From the NCBI GenBank assembly GCA_963786975.1, contig CAWBBE010000010.1, forward strand, positions 434,001 to 498,000: DNA of 64,000 nucleotides. Direction: 5' to 3'. The stretch comes from Palsa-506 sp963786975. Lineage in GTDB: Bacteria; Actinomycetota; Actinomycetes; Streptosporangiales; Streptosporangiaceae. The notes below the pieces were generated by a model, which had not been told where the DNA came from, searched no databases, and saw only the letters and a program-made list of their open reading frames with translations. Shown here one piece after another: positions 1 through 7,320 of this stretch (positions are counted from its first letter, which is position 1; each line of letters begins with the position of its first letter). A program made the position numbers and the translations under genes.

Positions 1-169
1 TCATCACGAACACGTCGCCCACGCCCGAGATCGCGGCGGTCGAACCCGCTCCCCGCAAACTCGCCGAGCCATCGAACTCCGGGTGCCGCACAGGATTGGC
101 AAGAACCTGGAAGATGTCGTGCGCTGGAGCACAGAATCCGCCGCGATACGGCAACAGGCTGGTACTCAT
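1..169 (-). CDS. SRPBCC family protein, N-terminal part (runs off window)
   Basis: The reverse strand opens with ATG (167-169) and reads MSTSLLPYRGGFCAPAHDIF then a stretch containing VLANPVRHPEFDGS. The pattern of a residue run APAHDIFQVLANP followed by PEFDGS and GVGDVFVM is typical of SRPBCC / polyketide-cyclase-like ligand-binding proteins, which hold a hydrophobic small molecule in a helix-grip fold. Only 56 codons are inside the window, so the ligand cannot be inferred. An alternative ATG at 177-179 is in another frame that lacks family similarity. Confidence 0.6.
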   Translation of the reverse strand, partial: MSTSLLPYRGGFCAPAHDIFQVLANPVRHPEFDGSASLRGAGSTAAISGVGDVFVM

Positions 170-302
170 CGTCAGTCATGAGACCCACTTCCCTTTCCCG
201 GGGCAGCCGCCGGCTGGCCTCCGCACCGATGCCTGACGACCGGTAAGACGCAACATCGGTCAGCAATTCATCGCCGCCGGCCTGCCCGCCAGCCGAGCCC
301 AT

Positions 303-336
303 GCCGGGCCCGGCCGGGCGGCGCAAACGGCCCGGC
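303..336 (-). terminator. Possible terminator after the sigma factor gene
   Basis: An 8-bp inverted repeat, GCCGGGCC (303-310) and GGCCCGGC (329-336), lies just beyond the stop codon of the reverse-strand sigma factor gene. There is an 18-nt loop and no T-tract, so this is a weak candidate. Confidence 0.3.
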
Positions 337-349
337 GATGCCGGTGTGC

Positions 350-1531
350 TCAGCCGGAGGAGAGCTGGCTGAGTCTGTCGTTCAGGGATCGGCGTTCGGC
401 GTCGGTCCGGGCGAGTTCGAGTGCGCGTCGGTATGCGTGCCGCGCCTCGTCGTCCCGCCCGGCGCGATGAAGCAACTCGGCGCGGGCTGAGTGGAAGTAC
501 CGGTAGTGGCCGAGTTCGAGGCCGTCGAGTATCGCCAGGCCAGCCCCGGGGCCGTCGAGTTCGGCCACAGCGATGGCCCGGTTGAGTTCGACGACCGGGG
601 AACCAGTCTGAATGGAGAGAGCGTGGTAGAGCGTCGCGATCTGTCGCCAGTCGCGTGGCTGTTGCAGGTGCAGATCGGCGATGGCGGCCTGCACGGCATA
701 GGCGCCGGTCCCGCCGCGCATGATCGCCTGCTGGAGCAGCTCGCGGCCTTCGCTGATCTGCTGGTCGTCCCACAGCGCGCGGTCCTGGTCGTCGAGCAGG
801 ACGATCTCACCGTCGCGGATCCGGGCGTCTCGCCGGGCGTCGTGCAGCAGCATGAGGGCGAGCAGCGCGAGGACTTCGCCCTCGTCGGGCATGAGTTCGG
901 AGAGGGCGCGGCCGAGTTGGATCGCTTCGGTGGCGAGGTCGACGCGGCCGTCTCCCCAGCCGGCGTTGAACACGAGGTAGACCACCGCGAGAACCGCCGC
1001 TAGCCGGTCCGGGAGCTGATGGTCAGGTGGTACGGCGAACGGGATCCGTGCGTCGCGGATCTTGTGTTTCGCCCGTGTCAGCCGTTTGCTCATCGTCTCG
1101 GCCGGGACGAGGAACGCGAGCGCGATCTCCTCGGTCGACAGGCCGCCGAGGGTGCGGAGGGTCAGCGCCACCTGTGCCTCGAGCGCGAGTGCGGGGTGGC
1201 AGCAGGTGAAGATCAGTTCCAGCCGCTCGTCCGGAAAGGTTGCTGACTCCTGCACGGCTGCCTCCGATTCCACGGTGAACTCGCGCGCGAGCAGCTTCGT
1301 CTTCTCGGCTAGCACGCGTTGCCGGCGAATGTGGTCGATCGCCCGGTTCCGTGCGGTCCAGATCAGCCAGCCGACGGGATTGTCCGGCTCCCCGTCGCGT
1401 GGCCAGCGTTCGGCCGCGATCGCGAACGCCTCTTGAGCGGCATCCTCGGCAAGCTCGATGTCGCCGAGGATCCCCACGAGCGTGGCCAGCACCCGGGCCC
1501 AGTGCTCGCGGAAGACCCGGTCAAGCGCCAT
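350..1531 (-). CDS. ECF42-type RNA polymerase sigma factor with C-terminal extension
   Basis: A 393-residue sigma-70 factor. Region 2 includes DIELAEDAAQEAFAIAAERW and the core NPVGWLIWTARNRAIDHIRR. Region 4 follows (LRTLGGLSTEEIALAFLVP, SKRLTRAKHKIRD). The C-terminal half is the TPR-like/SnoaL-unrelated extension of this group (motifs YLVFNAGW, EAIQLGRALSELMPDEGE, LLLHDARRDAR, RAIAVAELDGP), known as DUF6596. Start chosen at the ATG giving MALDRVFREHWARV; an upstream in-frame extension has no similarity. It overlaps the stop of the upstream DGPF gene by 11 nt, which indicates translational coupling. ECF42 factors are characteristically coupled to DGPF-domain proteins rather than to classical anti-sigma factors, as seen here. 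Confidence 0.9.
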   Translation of the reverse strand: MALDRVFREHWARVLATLVGILGDIELAEDAAQEAFAIAAERWPRDGEPDNPVGWLIWTARNRAIDHIRRQRVLAEKTKLLAREFTVESEAAVQESATFPDERLELIFTCCHPALALEAQVALTLRTLGGLSTEEIALAFLVPAETMSKRLTRAKHKIRDARIPFAVPPDHQLPDRLAAVLAVVYLVFNAGWGDGRVDLATEAIQLGRALSELMPDEGEVLALLALMLLHDARRDARIRDGEIVLLDDQDRALWDDQQISEGRELLQQAIMRGGTGAYAVQAAIADLHLQQPRDWRQIATLYHALSIQTGSPVVELNRAIAVAELDGPGAGLAILDGLELGHYRYFHSARAELLHRAGRDDEARHAYRRALELARTDAERRSLNDRLSQLSSG

Positions 1532-1853
1532 GGAACAACGCTTCGAGGATGGGCCGCACCTCGATCGCACCGCTGGTCCGGGTGTCCTGCAGTTCCTGCG
1601 CGATGGCGAGCGCAGCGTCGAGGTTGCCGGCCTCCACCACAATGACGCCGACCAGGAATTCCTTGGTCTCGATGAACGGCCCGTCGGTGAGCAGCGTCCG
1701 CCCGTCGCCGCTTCGCACGGTCGTCGCCGACCCGTCCGCGTGCAGACGAGCCCAGCCGGTCACATAGGGCCTGGCGAGCACGTCGGCAATCGCGCCCTCC
1801 ACCGGGCCGGCCTGGGTCCGCTGGCTGCCGTAGGCAAGCAAGGCGTACTGCAT
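1521..1853 (-). CDS. DGPF (YCII-related) protein, ECF42 partner
   Basis: A 110-residue YCII-related protein starting MQYALLAYGSQ at ATG 1851-1853, with AGGGG at 1856-1860 as ribosome binding site. It carries the name-giving DGPF motif (LLTDGPFIETKEFLVG) and the usual closing segment AGNLDAALAIAQEL...GAIEVRPI. It lies directly upstream of and overlaps the ECF42 sigma gene, the usual arrangement. The family is thought to modulate the sigma factor or act as its signal sensor, but the biochemical role is not established. Longer in-frame starts exist upstream but have no family similarity. Confidence 0.88.
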   Translation of the reverse strand: MQYALLAYGSQRTQAGPVEGAIADVLARPYVTGWARLHADGSATTVRSGDGRTLLTDGPFIETKEFLVGVIVVEAGNLDAALAIAQELQDTRTSGAIEVRPILEALFHGA

Positions 1854-2058
1854 AACCCCTCCAGTCACTGACGGATGCCGGTTCGAGTATCTGACGAACG
1901 GCATCGGCTCCGGCGGACAACTCCGGCCGGAGAAATCCTCGACGGAAGAAATGTTGCCCGCGGCTGTCTGCGCCGGGCCGGGCTGTTCGTCATTACGGCA
2001 GATACCCCACAGCGTTGACGGCGTGCCTGGGGCACGCCGGTTCGAAAGGACGATCGAC

Positions 2059-2382
2059 ATGGCGAAGTTCATCTACCTCTACCGTGGCCCGGCGACTCCG
2101 ATGTCCGACCGCTCGCCGGAGCAGGGCGCCGAGCGTCAGGCCGCGTTTGGTGCCTGGATGGAGAAGGCCGGCGCGGCGCTCGTCGACGTCGGCAGCCCGT
2201 TCGGGACGAGCGCGTCCGTTCGCGATGACGGCACCGAAGGTACCGCCGGCGACCTGATCGGCTACACGATCGTCGAGGCCGGCGATCTCGCTGCGGCGAA
2301 GGCGCTCACCGATGGCCTCCCGTTCCTGTCCGGCAGTGCGGGGCAGTGCGCGGTGGAGATCTTCGAGCTGCTGCCGATGTAG
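2059..2382 (+). CDS. YCII-related small protein, second copy
   Basis: A 107-residue protein, MAKFIYLYRGPATPMSD onwards, with GAAAGGA at 2044-2050 before the ATG. The pattern YLYRG...SPEQGAERQAAFGAWMEKAGAALVDVGSPFG and the closing YTIVEAGDLAAAKALTDGLPF match YCII-like dimeric alpha-beta barrel proteins. It is divergent from the DGPF/sigma pair with a 205-nt intergenic region, so it is a plausible ECF42 target. It is followed by a strong hairpin. Specific function unknown. Confidence 0.8.
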   Translation: MAKFIYLYRGPATPMSDRSPEQGAERQAAFGAWMEKAGAALVDVGSPFGTSASVRDDGTEGTAGDLIGYTIVEAGDLAAAKALTDGLPFLSGSAGQCAVEIFELLPM

Positions 2383-2389
2383 CAGGAAC

Positions 2390-2424
2390 GGTCCGCCGCA
2401 CCTCCGGCGGAGGTGCGGCGGACC
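2390..2424. terminator. Strong bidirectional terminator hairpin
   Basis: A perfect 16-bp stem, GGTCCGCCGCACCTCC (2390-2405) with GGAGGTGCGGCGGACC (2409-2424), and a 3-nt loop. It sits between the convergent YCII-like gene and the XRE/NB-ARC gene, so it can serve both. Confidence 0.85.
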
Positions 2425-2499
2425 GTTGGCCCTCAGCTTGACCAGCCGGGTGCCCGGATACTCGCCGCCTGCTGAGCGTCGTCAGGGATCAACGCGGGG

Positions 2500-4890
2500 C
2501 TAGGTGCCCGTTTCTGGCGCGGAGCTCGTGGCGTCGAGATCGCGGAGTCTGTCGCGGACCTGGCTGGCATCGGGATGGTCGAGATCGCGCAGGATCGCGA
2601 AGGCCTCTCGCCAGGCATCGCGGGCGCCACGCAGGTCCCTTGCTGCGCGCTGGGCGTCACCGATGTGAGTAAGGATCTCGGCCTGGTTGTAGCGGTCGCC
2701 GAGGTCGCGGAACAGGTCGAGCGCGCGCCGGTAGACAGGAGATGGCCCTGGAGTGCTGGCCGATGTGGTGCCGGGCGTAACCGAGGCTGTCCCAGGTGGC
2801 GGCCTCACCGCGGCGGTTGCCGAGCTCGCGGTGCAGGTTAAGGGCCTTCCCGCAGTAGTCAAGGGCCTGCCGGTGATCCCCCAGCTGCGCCTGCAGCCAG
2901 CCGATCGCGTTGAGGGCGTTGGCCTGCCCTTTCCTGTGGCCTATGACCTCATACAGGCGGAGGGCCACCTGGTCATGGGCTGGTGTCTGCTCCGGCCGGC
3001 CCTGCCGGTCGAGCAGCCACGACAGGGCTTGGTGGGCGCGGGCCTCGCCGATGAGGTCACCGACTTCGCGGAACAGGCCGAGAGCCTGCGCCAGGTCGGT
3101 ATGCGCCTCATCGAAGCAGCCAAGCCGGCTGCAGGCATCGCCGAGGCTGCGGTAGGCGCGAGCCTGCGCGGCGCGGTCTCCCAGGCGTTGCGCGGCGGCC
3201 ACCGCGGTCCGCTGAGCGGCGATCCAGTCGCGCCAGTGCCCCTGCCAGTCGAAGAAGTCGGTCAGTGCCCAGGGAAGCTGCCAGGCGTGGATGTCGAATC
3301 GGTGCTCCGCCGCCAGGGCGATCACGGCAAGCAGCACAGCATGCTCTGCCTCAAACCAGGATCGCGCCTGCGCGGAATCCCCGAGTTCCTGCGGCCGGGC
3401 GCCGAGCTGGGGTGGGTCAAGTCGATCGGGTCCCGGGCCGGATTCAGCAGCCTGTTCGCGGCGGCGGCGGTGTACAGGTAATAGTCGAGAACCCGGTGGA
3501 TGGCGGCGCGATGCCCGGGGTCGTCGGCTTCCGCGCGGACTTGTTCTGCAGCGTAAGCACGGAGCAGGTCGTGGAAGGCATACCGGCCTGGCTCGTGCTC
3601 GGCGACCAGATTGGCCATGGTCAGCTCGTTGAGCGCCTGGCCTGCCTGCGGCAGGGAGACACCGGCCAGGCTCGCCGCCGCAGCGGCGCTGATATCTGGA
3701 CCTGGGTGGGCGCCAAGCAGCCGGAACATCCGCGCCGCAGCCGGGCTGAGCTGCTGGCCGGACCAGGAGAACACCGCCCGGACGTTGCTGGCAAGGTCCG
3801 GGCTGGCCAGCGCGTCCAGGCGGCTCCGGATGTCGCGGAGCTCGTCGGCGAGCGCGGCGAGGGTGAACCGGGGCCGGGCGGCGGCGCGCGCGGCGGCGAT
3901 CGCGAGGGCGAGCGGCAGGTGCGCGCACAGCCCGGCGATCTCGGCGGCCGCGGCCGGCTCGGCGGCGGCCCGCCCCTCGCCGATGCGGGCGGCCAGCATG
4001 TGGCGGGCTTCAGCGTCGGTAAGCACGTCGAGGCTGAGCAGCCGGGCGCCGTCGGAGGCGGCCAGGCCGGTCAGCTGGTTGCGGCTAGTGACGATCACCA
4101 GGCAGCCGGGACTGGCGGGCAGCAGCGGCCGGATCTGCCGCTCGTCGCGGGCGTTATCGAGCACGATCAGGACCTGCTTGCCGGCCAGCAGGCTGCGGTA
4201 CAGGCCGGCCTGGGCGTCCAATCCCCGAGGGATCCGGTCTGCGGGCACGCCCAGGGCGTCGAGGAACCCGCGGACCGCCTCGGCGGGCGTGGCCGGGGTG
4301 CCGGAGAGGTCGAACCCGCGCAGGTTCACATACAGCTGGCCGTCGGGGAACCGGCCCGCCGCCTGGTGCGCCCAGTACACAGCCAGCGCGGTCTTGCCGA
4401 CACCGGCGGTCCCGCCGATAGCGCTGATAGTCACCGCGCCATTCACCCCGCGGTCCTGCCCGGGCAGCCTGGTGAGTAATTCCAGCTCGGCTCGCCGCCC
4501 GACGAAGTTCCCGACCGCGTGCGGCAACTGGCGCGGCACCAGCGCCGAGGCGCTGGTTGCCGGGCCGCGTTCCCGGCCCGGCGAGGCCGGCCGCGCCCCG
4601 GCGACGCCGTCGGCATCGGGGAGCCGCGGGCTGCGTAACCCGGCTTCCCACCTTGCCCGGTAACAGGTGAGCAGCTCGTCGCCTGCTGCCTCGGTGAGGC
4701 CCAGGGCTCCGGTCATCATGCGAACCGACCTCGGGCGCGGGTTGCGGGTCCGGTCGCGCTCCAGGTTGCTGATCGCCCGCACGCTCAGCCCGGACCGCCA
4801 CGCGAGCTCCTCCTGCGTTAGCCCCGCGGCCCTGCGCTGCCTCTGCAGCCACGAGCCGGGCGGCTCTCCCTCGCCGGGCCCCTCCGTCAT
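2500..4890 (-). pseudogene. XRE / NB-ARC / TPR transcriptional regulator, two frameshifts
   Basis: The reverse strand encodes an AfsR-like STAND regulator. Order: N-terminal XRE HTH (WLQRQRRAAGLTQEELAWRS, VRAISNLERDRTRNPRP), NB-ARC ATPase with FVGRRAELELL, Walker A GGTAGVGKTALA, Walker B VLIVLDNARD, and LPLALAIAAARA, then TPR repeats (AYRSLGDACSRLGCFDEAH; ALNAIGWLQAQLGDHRQALD; ILTHIGDAQRAARDLRGARD). The frame breaks near 3409-3416, between DPIDLTHP and QLGARPQELGDS (a CCACCCC run), and near 2733-2740, between HSRAISC and YRRALDLFRD. All three frames joined give a normal full-length protein, so each break is a single indel: assembly error or very recent inactivation. Start taken at MTEGPGEG; GTG 4965 is an alternative. 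Confidence 0.8.
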
Positions 4891-5274
4891 GACCACTGGC
4901 TCCGGGCGAGGCTGCGCGTCCTTATTCCAGCGCTCAAGGTGGCCCTCCCTGCGCGTGAGGTGCACCGCAGGCGCTGCGCTTACAGTCGCCGTTCAGCTGC
5001 CGGGCAACGGTTGCCGGCTGGCGGTCAGGTACTGCTCCGAGCTTAGACCGCCATGCTCGCAAAGGGGACATTAACGGTTACCGAGTCTTGTCGCACGCAT
5101 CGGTGACGACTCGCAGGAAGATCACCGCCGCGCTATGCCGGTCCCGGGGACCGGCGAGCCATGCCAGAAAGGCTGCGCCGAACTCCATCTCGTCACCCGC
5201 GACATCGCCCCGGACCCGATGCAGGCGAACGGGACGGAGGCTGTCCTGGTGGTTTAAGGCGGGATATCCCAAGT
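4891..5274. other. Intergenic, nothing recognised
   Basis: About 380 bases upstream of the XRE/NB-ARC gene. Short open frames on both strands show no family similarity or ribosome binding site. No clear promoter or hairpin seen. Confidence 0.5.
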
Positions 5275-5523
5275 GTTGAGCATGTCTATTTCCTGCCGGG
5301 CGGGGCCTGCAGGAGCGGGTACTCGCGAGCCGCCAGTGTTGATCACAATGCGCAACAGCAGTTCGTCGATGTGCGAAGCGCCTTCAGCTCGCACGAAATC
5401 TGTTCGCTGGATCCATGGCTCAATCCGTTTATTAATATTCCGGAATGGCAGGGCGCTTACCATCCCAACGCCGAGGGACAGTCACTGGGGTACCTGCCGC
5501 CACTGGACGGAGTCACCGGATAG
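5275..5523 (+). pseudogene. SGNH/GDSL hydrolase C-terminal remnant
   Basis: A forward frame ending at TAG 5521-5523 reads FVDVRSAFSSHEICSLDPWL and later HPNAEGQSLGYLPPL. These match the last 50-60 residues of secreted actinobacterial SGNH lipases, where DPW is followed by the block with catalytic Asp and His (HPNAxGQ). The N-terminal GDS block and the rest of the enzyme are absent upstream, so this is a relic. The reading frame is open further upstream but without similarity. Confidence 0.55.
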
Positions 5524-5684
5524 GGAAACGGGCCAAGCGGGGCGACCCAGCCGGGAACACACTGCGGCCAGGAGAGCACGAAACTCCAGACGCCAGCCAG
5601 TCAGTAACGCGCGGCCCGTGCGCAAAGGCCCGCGGTCTTCGGCCGGGCTGCTTGCGGGTGCGGGGTTCGGGGGAGGCTCTGGCC

Positions 5685-6956
5685 ATGGCGAGTTGTGATC
5701 TTCCCCGGGAAGCCGGCCCGGACGGGGCGCGGGTGGTGGCGATGTTGCGCGAGCTGGCTGAGCTGACAAGCGACGGGGCGGGGGCTCAGCGGGTGGCCTG
5801 GACCGATGTGTGGCAGCGGGCGCGGGCGTTCTTGCGGGAGCAGCTGCGCGGGCTGCCGGTAACTGTCCGGACGGATGCGGCGGGTAATCAGTGGGCGCGG
5901 CTGCCCGGTGGCGGCGGCGGGGTGGTGATCATCGGGTCGCATCTGGACTCGGTCCCGGACGGCGGGTGGCTGGATGGCGCCTATGGCGTGATGTGCGCGG
6001 TGGAGGTGCTGCGTGCCCTGGCGGCGGGCGGGCCGCTGCCGTGCACGGTGGCTTTGGTGGAATGGGCGGACGAGGAGGGCGCCAGGTTCGGGCACAGCCT
6101 GTTCGGCTCCTCGGCGGTGGCGGGCACGCTGAACGTGGCCGGGGTCCGCGAGCTGGCCGATGCCAGCGGGTTGCGGCTCGGTGACGTGGTCGCCGGGCAC
6201 GGTGTCGACCTTGATCGGCTGGACGAGGCGCGGGCGGGGCTCCGCGGTGCCCGGGCTTACCTGGAGGCGCACATTGAGCAGGGGCCGGTGCTGGATCGCG
6301 AAGGCGTGGCGGTCAGCGCGGTGTCCGGGACGGTGGGCGTCGAGCGTCACCGGCTGAGTTTCCGCGGGCAGACGGCGCACTCGGGTTCGACCCCGATGGA
6401 CGCGCGCCGGGACGCGTTCCTGGCCGCGGCGGCCACGGCGCTGGCCGTCCGCGAGTCGGCCGTGCGGCACCGGGGCGTGGGCACGGTGGGCGCGGCCTGG
6501 CTGCGGCCGGGCATCGTGACCGCGGTGGCCGGGGAGGCGGTCATCCTGGTGGATCAGCGTCACCCGGACGCCGGTGCGCTGGCGGCCATGCTGGCCGACG
6601 CCCGGCGTGCCTCCGAACAGGCAGCCGCGGCGGACGGATGCACTGTCCGGTGGGAGCCGGTGTTCCGGGCGCGCCCGCAGCCGTTCGCCGCCGGGCTGGT
6701 GGACGTGGTCCGCGAGACCTGCGCCGAGCTCACCGGCCAGCAGCGGGTATTGCCGTCCTGGGCGCTGCACGACGCGACCCCGATGGCCGGGGCCGTCCCC
6801 ACGGCGATGCTGTTCACCTCGTCCGCCAGGGGAATCTCCCACGCCCGGGAGGAGGACACCCCGGAAGAGCACCTGCGGCTCGGCGTGGAGGCCTTCTACC
6901 GGACCGTCTGCCGCGTGATCGCCCGCTCGCCGGCCAGCACCCGCCCAGGGGAGTGA
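5685..6956 (+). CDS. M20-family Zn amidohydrolase (allantoate / N-carbamoyl amino acid hydrolase type)
   Basis: A 423-residue metal-dependent amidase of the AllC/HyuC group. Metal-site motifs are GSHLDSVPDGGWLDGAYGV (His and Asp ligands), EWADEEGARFGHSLFGS (Glu-Glu pair, general base and ligand) and HIEQGPVLD. The dimerisation lid contains GQTAHSGSTPMDARRDAF. A closing SWALHDATPMAGAVPTAMLF then SSARGISHAREEDT gives the last histidine ligand. Start set at ATG 5685 preceded by GGGAGG (5670-5676). Likely cytoplasmic, releasing ammonia from ureido substrates; the exact substrate cannot be read from sequence. It stands alone between a lipase relic and the LuxR gene. Confidence 0.9.
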   Translation: MASCDLPREAGPDGARVVAMLRELAELTSDGAGAQRVAWTDVWQRARAFLREQLRGLPVTVRTDAAGNQWARLPGGGGGVVIIGSHLDSVPDGGWLDGAYGVMCAVEVLRALAAGGPLPCTVALVEWADEEGARFGHSLFGSSAVAGTLNVAGVRELADASGLRLGDVVAGHGVDLDRLDEARAGLRGARAYLEAHIEQGPVLDREGVAVSAVSGTVGVERHRLSFRGQTAHSGSTPMDARRDAFLAAAATALAVRESAVRHRGVGTVGAAWLRPGIVTAVAGEAVILVDQRHPDAGALAAMLADARRASEQAAAADGCTVRWEPVFRARPQPFAAGLVDVVRETCAELTGQQRVLPSWALHDATPMAGAVPTAMLFTSSARGISHAREEDTPEEHLRLGVEAFYRTVCRVIARSPASTRPGE

Positions 6957-7320
6957 CCCCAGCGAGGACCGGGGAACCGGCGCGTAGCCGGGCAGTTCCG
7001 CGGCGCCGCTGGCGCCGGAGGCTGCTGATGTCACGGTTATCTCCCTGCCATCTCACCGCACGTCCCCCTGGCGGCCGTGCGAGGTCTCGCGACAGGCCTG
7101 GGCTCGCTGCCCGGCGGGTGAAAGACCATCACAGATCCTGGTTATTCGCCGCACCGGGACAACCCCGGACGGGACGGGACCGCGGCGGCGCGTGGATGAG
7201 AGTGCGGCAGAACCGAGGTTGCGCCGTTGACAGTAGGTGCACCGGCCTGGTAGCGAGAGAACGTGCCAGGACTGCGTGACCGACGCCGGGGGTGTCAGGC
7301 GTAGATATCAAGGCAGGCCT
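6957..7320. other. Intergenic upstream of LuxR gene, nothing recognised
   Basis: About 360 bases between the amidohydrolase and the LAL regulator. No family-like frame. Only the AAGGCAGG ribosome-binding-like sequence at 7310-7317 before the TTG start of the regulator is notable. Confidence 0.5.

Noticed and set aside
2657..3928. Long reverse-strand frame of 423 codons
   Set aside because: Only its second half (from about 3410) is coding, as the middle of the frameshifted XRE/NB-ARC/TPR gene; the first half is an Arg/Pro-rich shadow of that gene.
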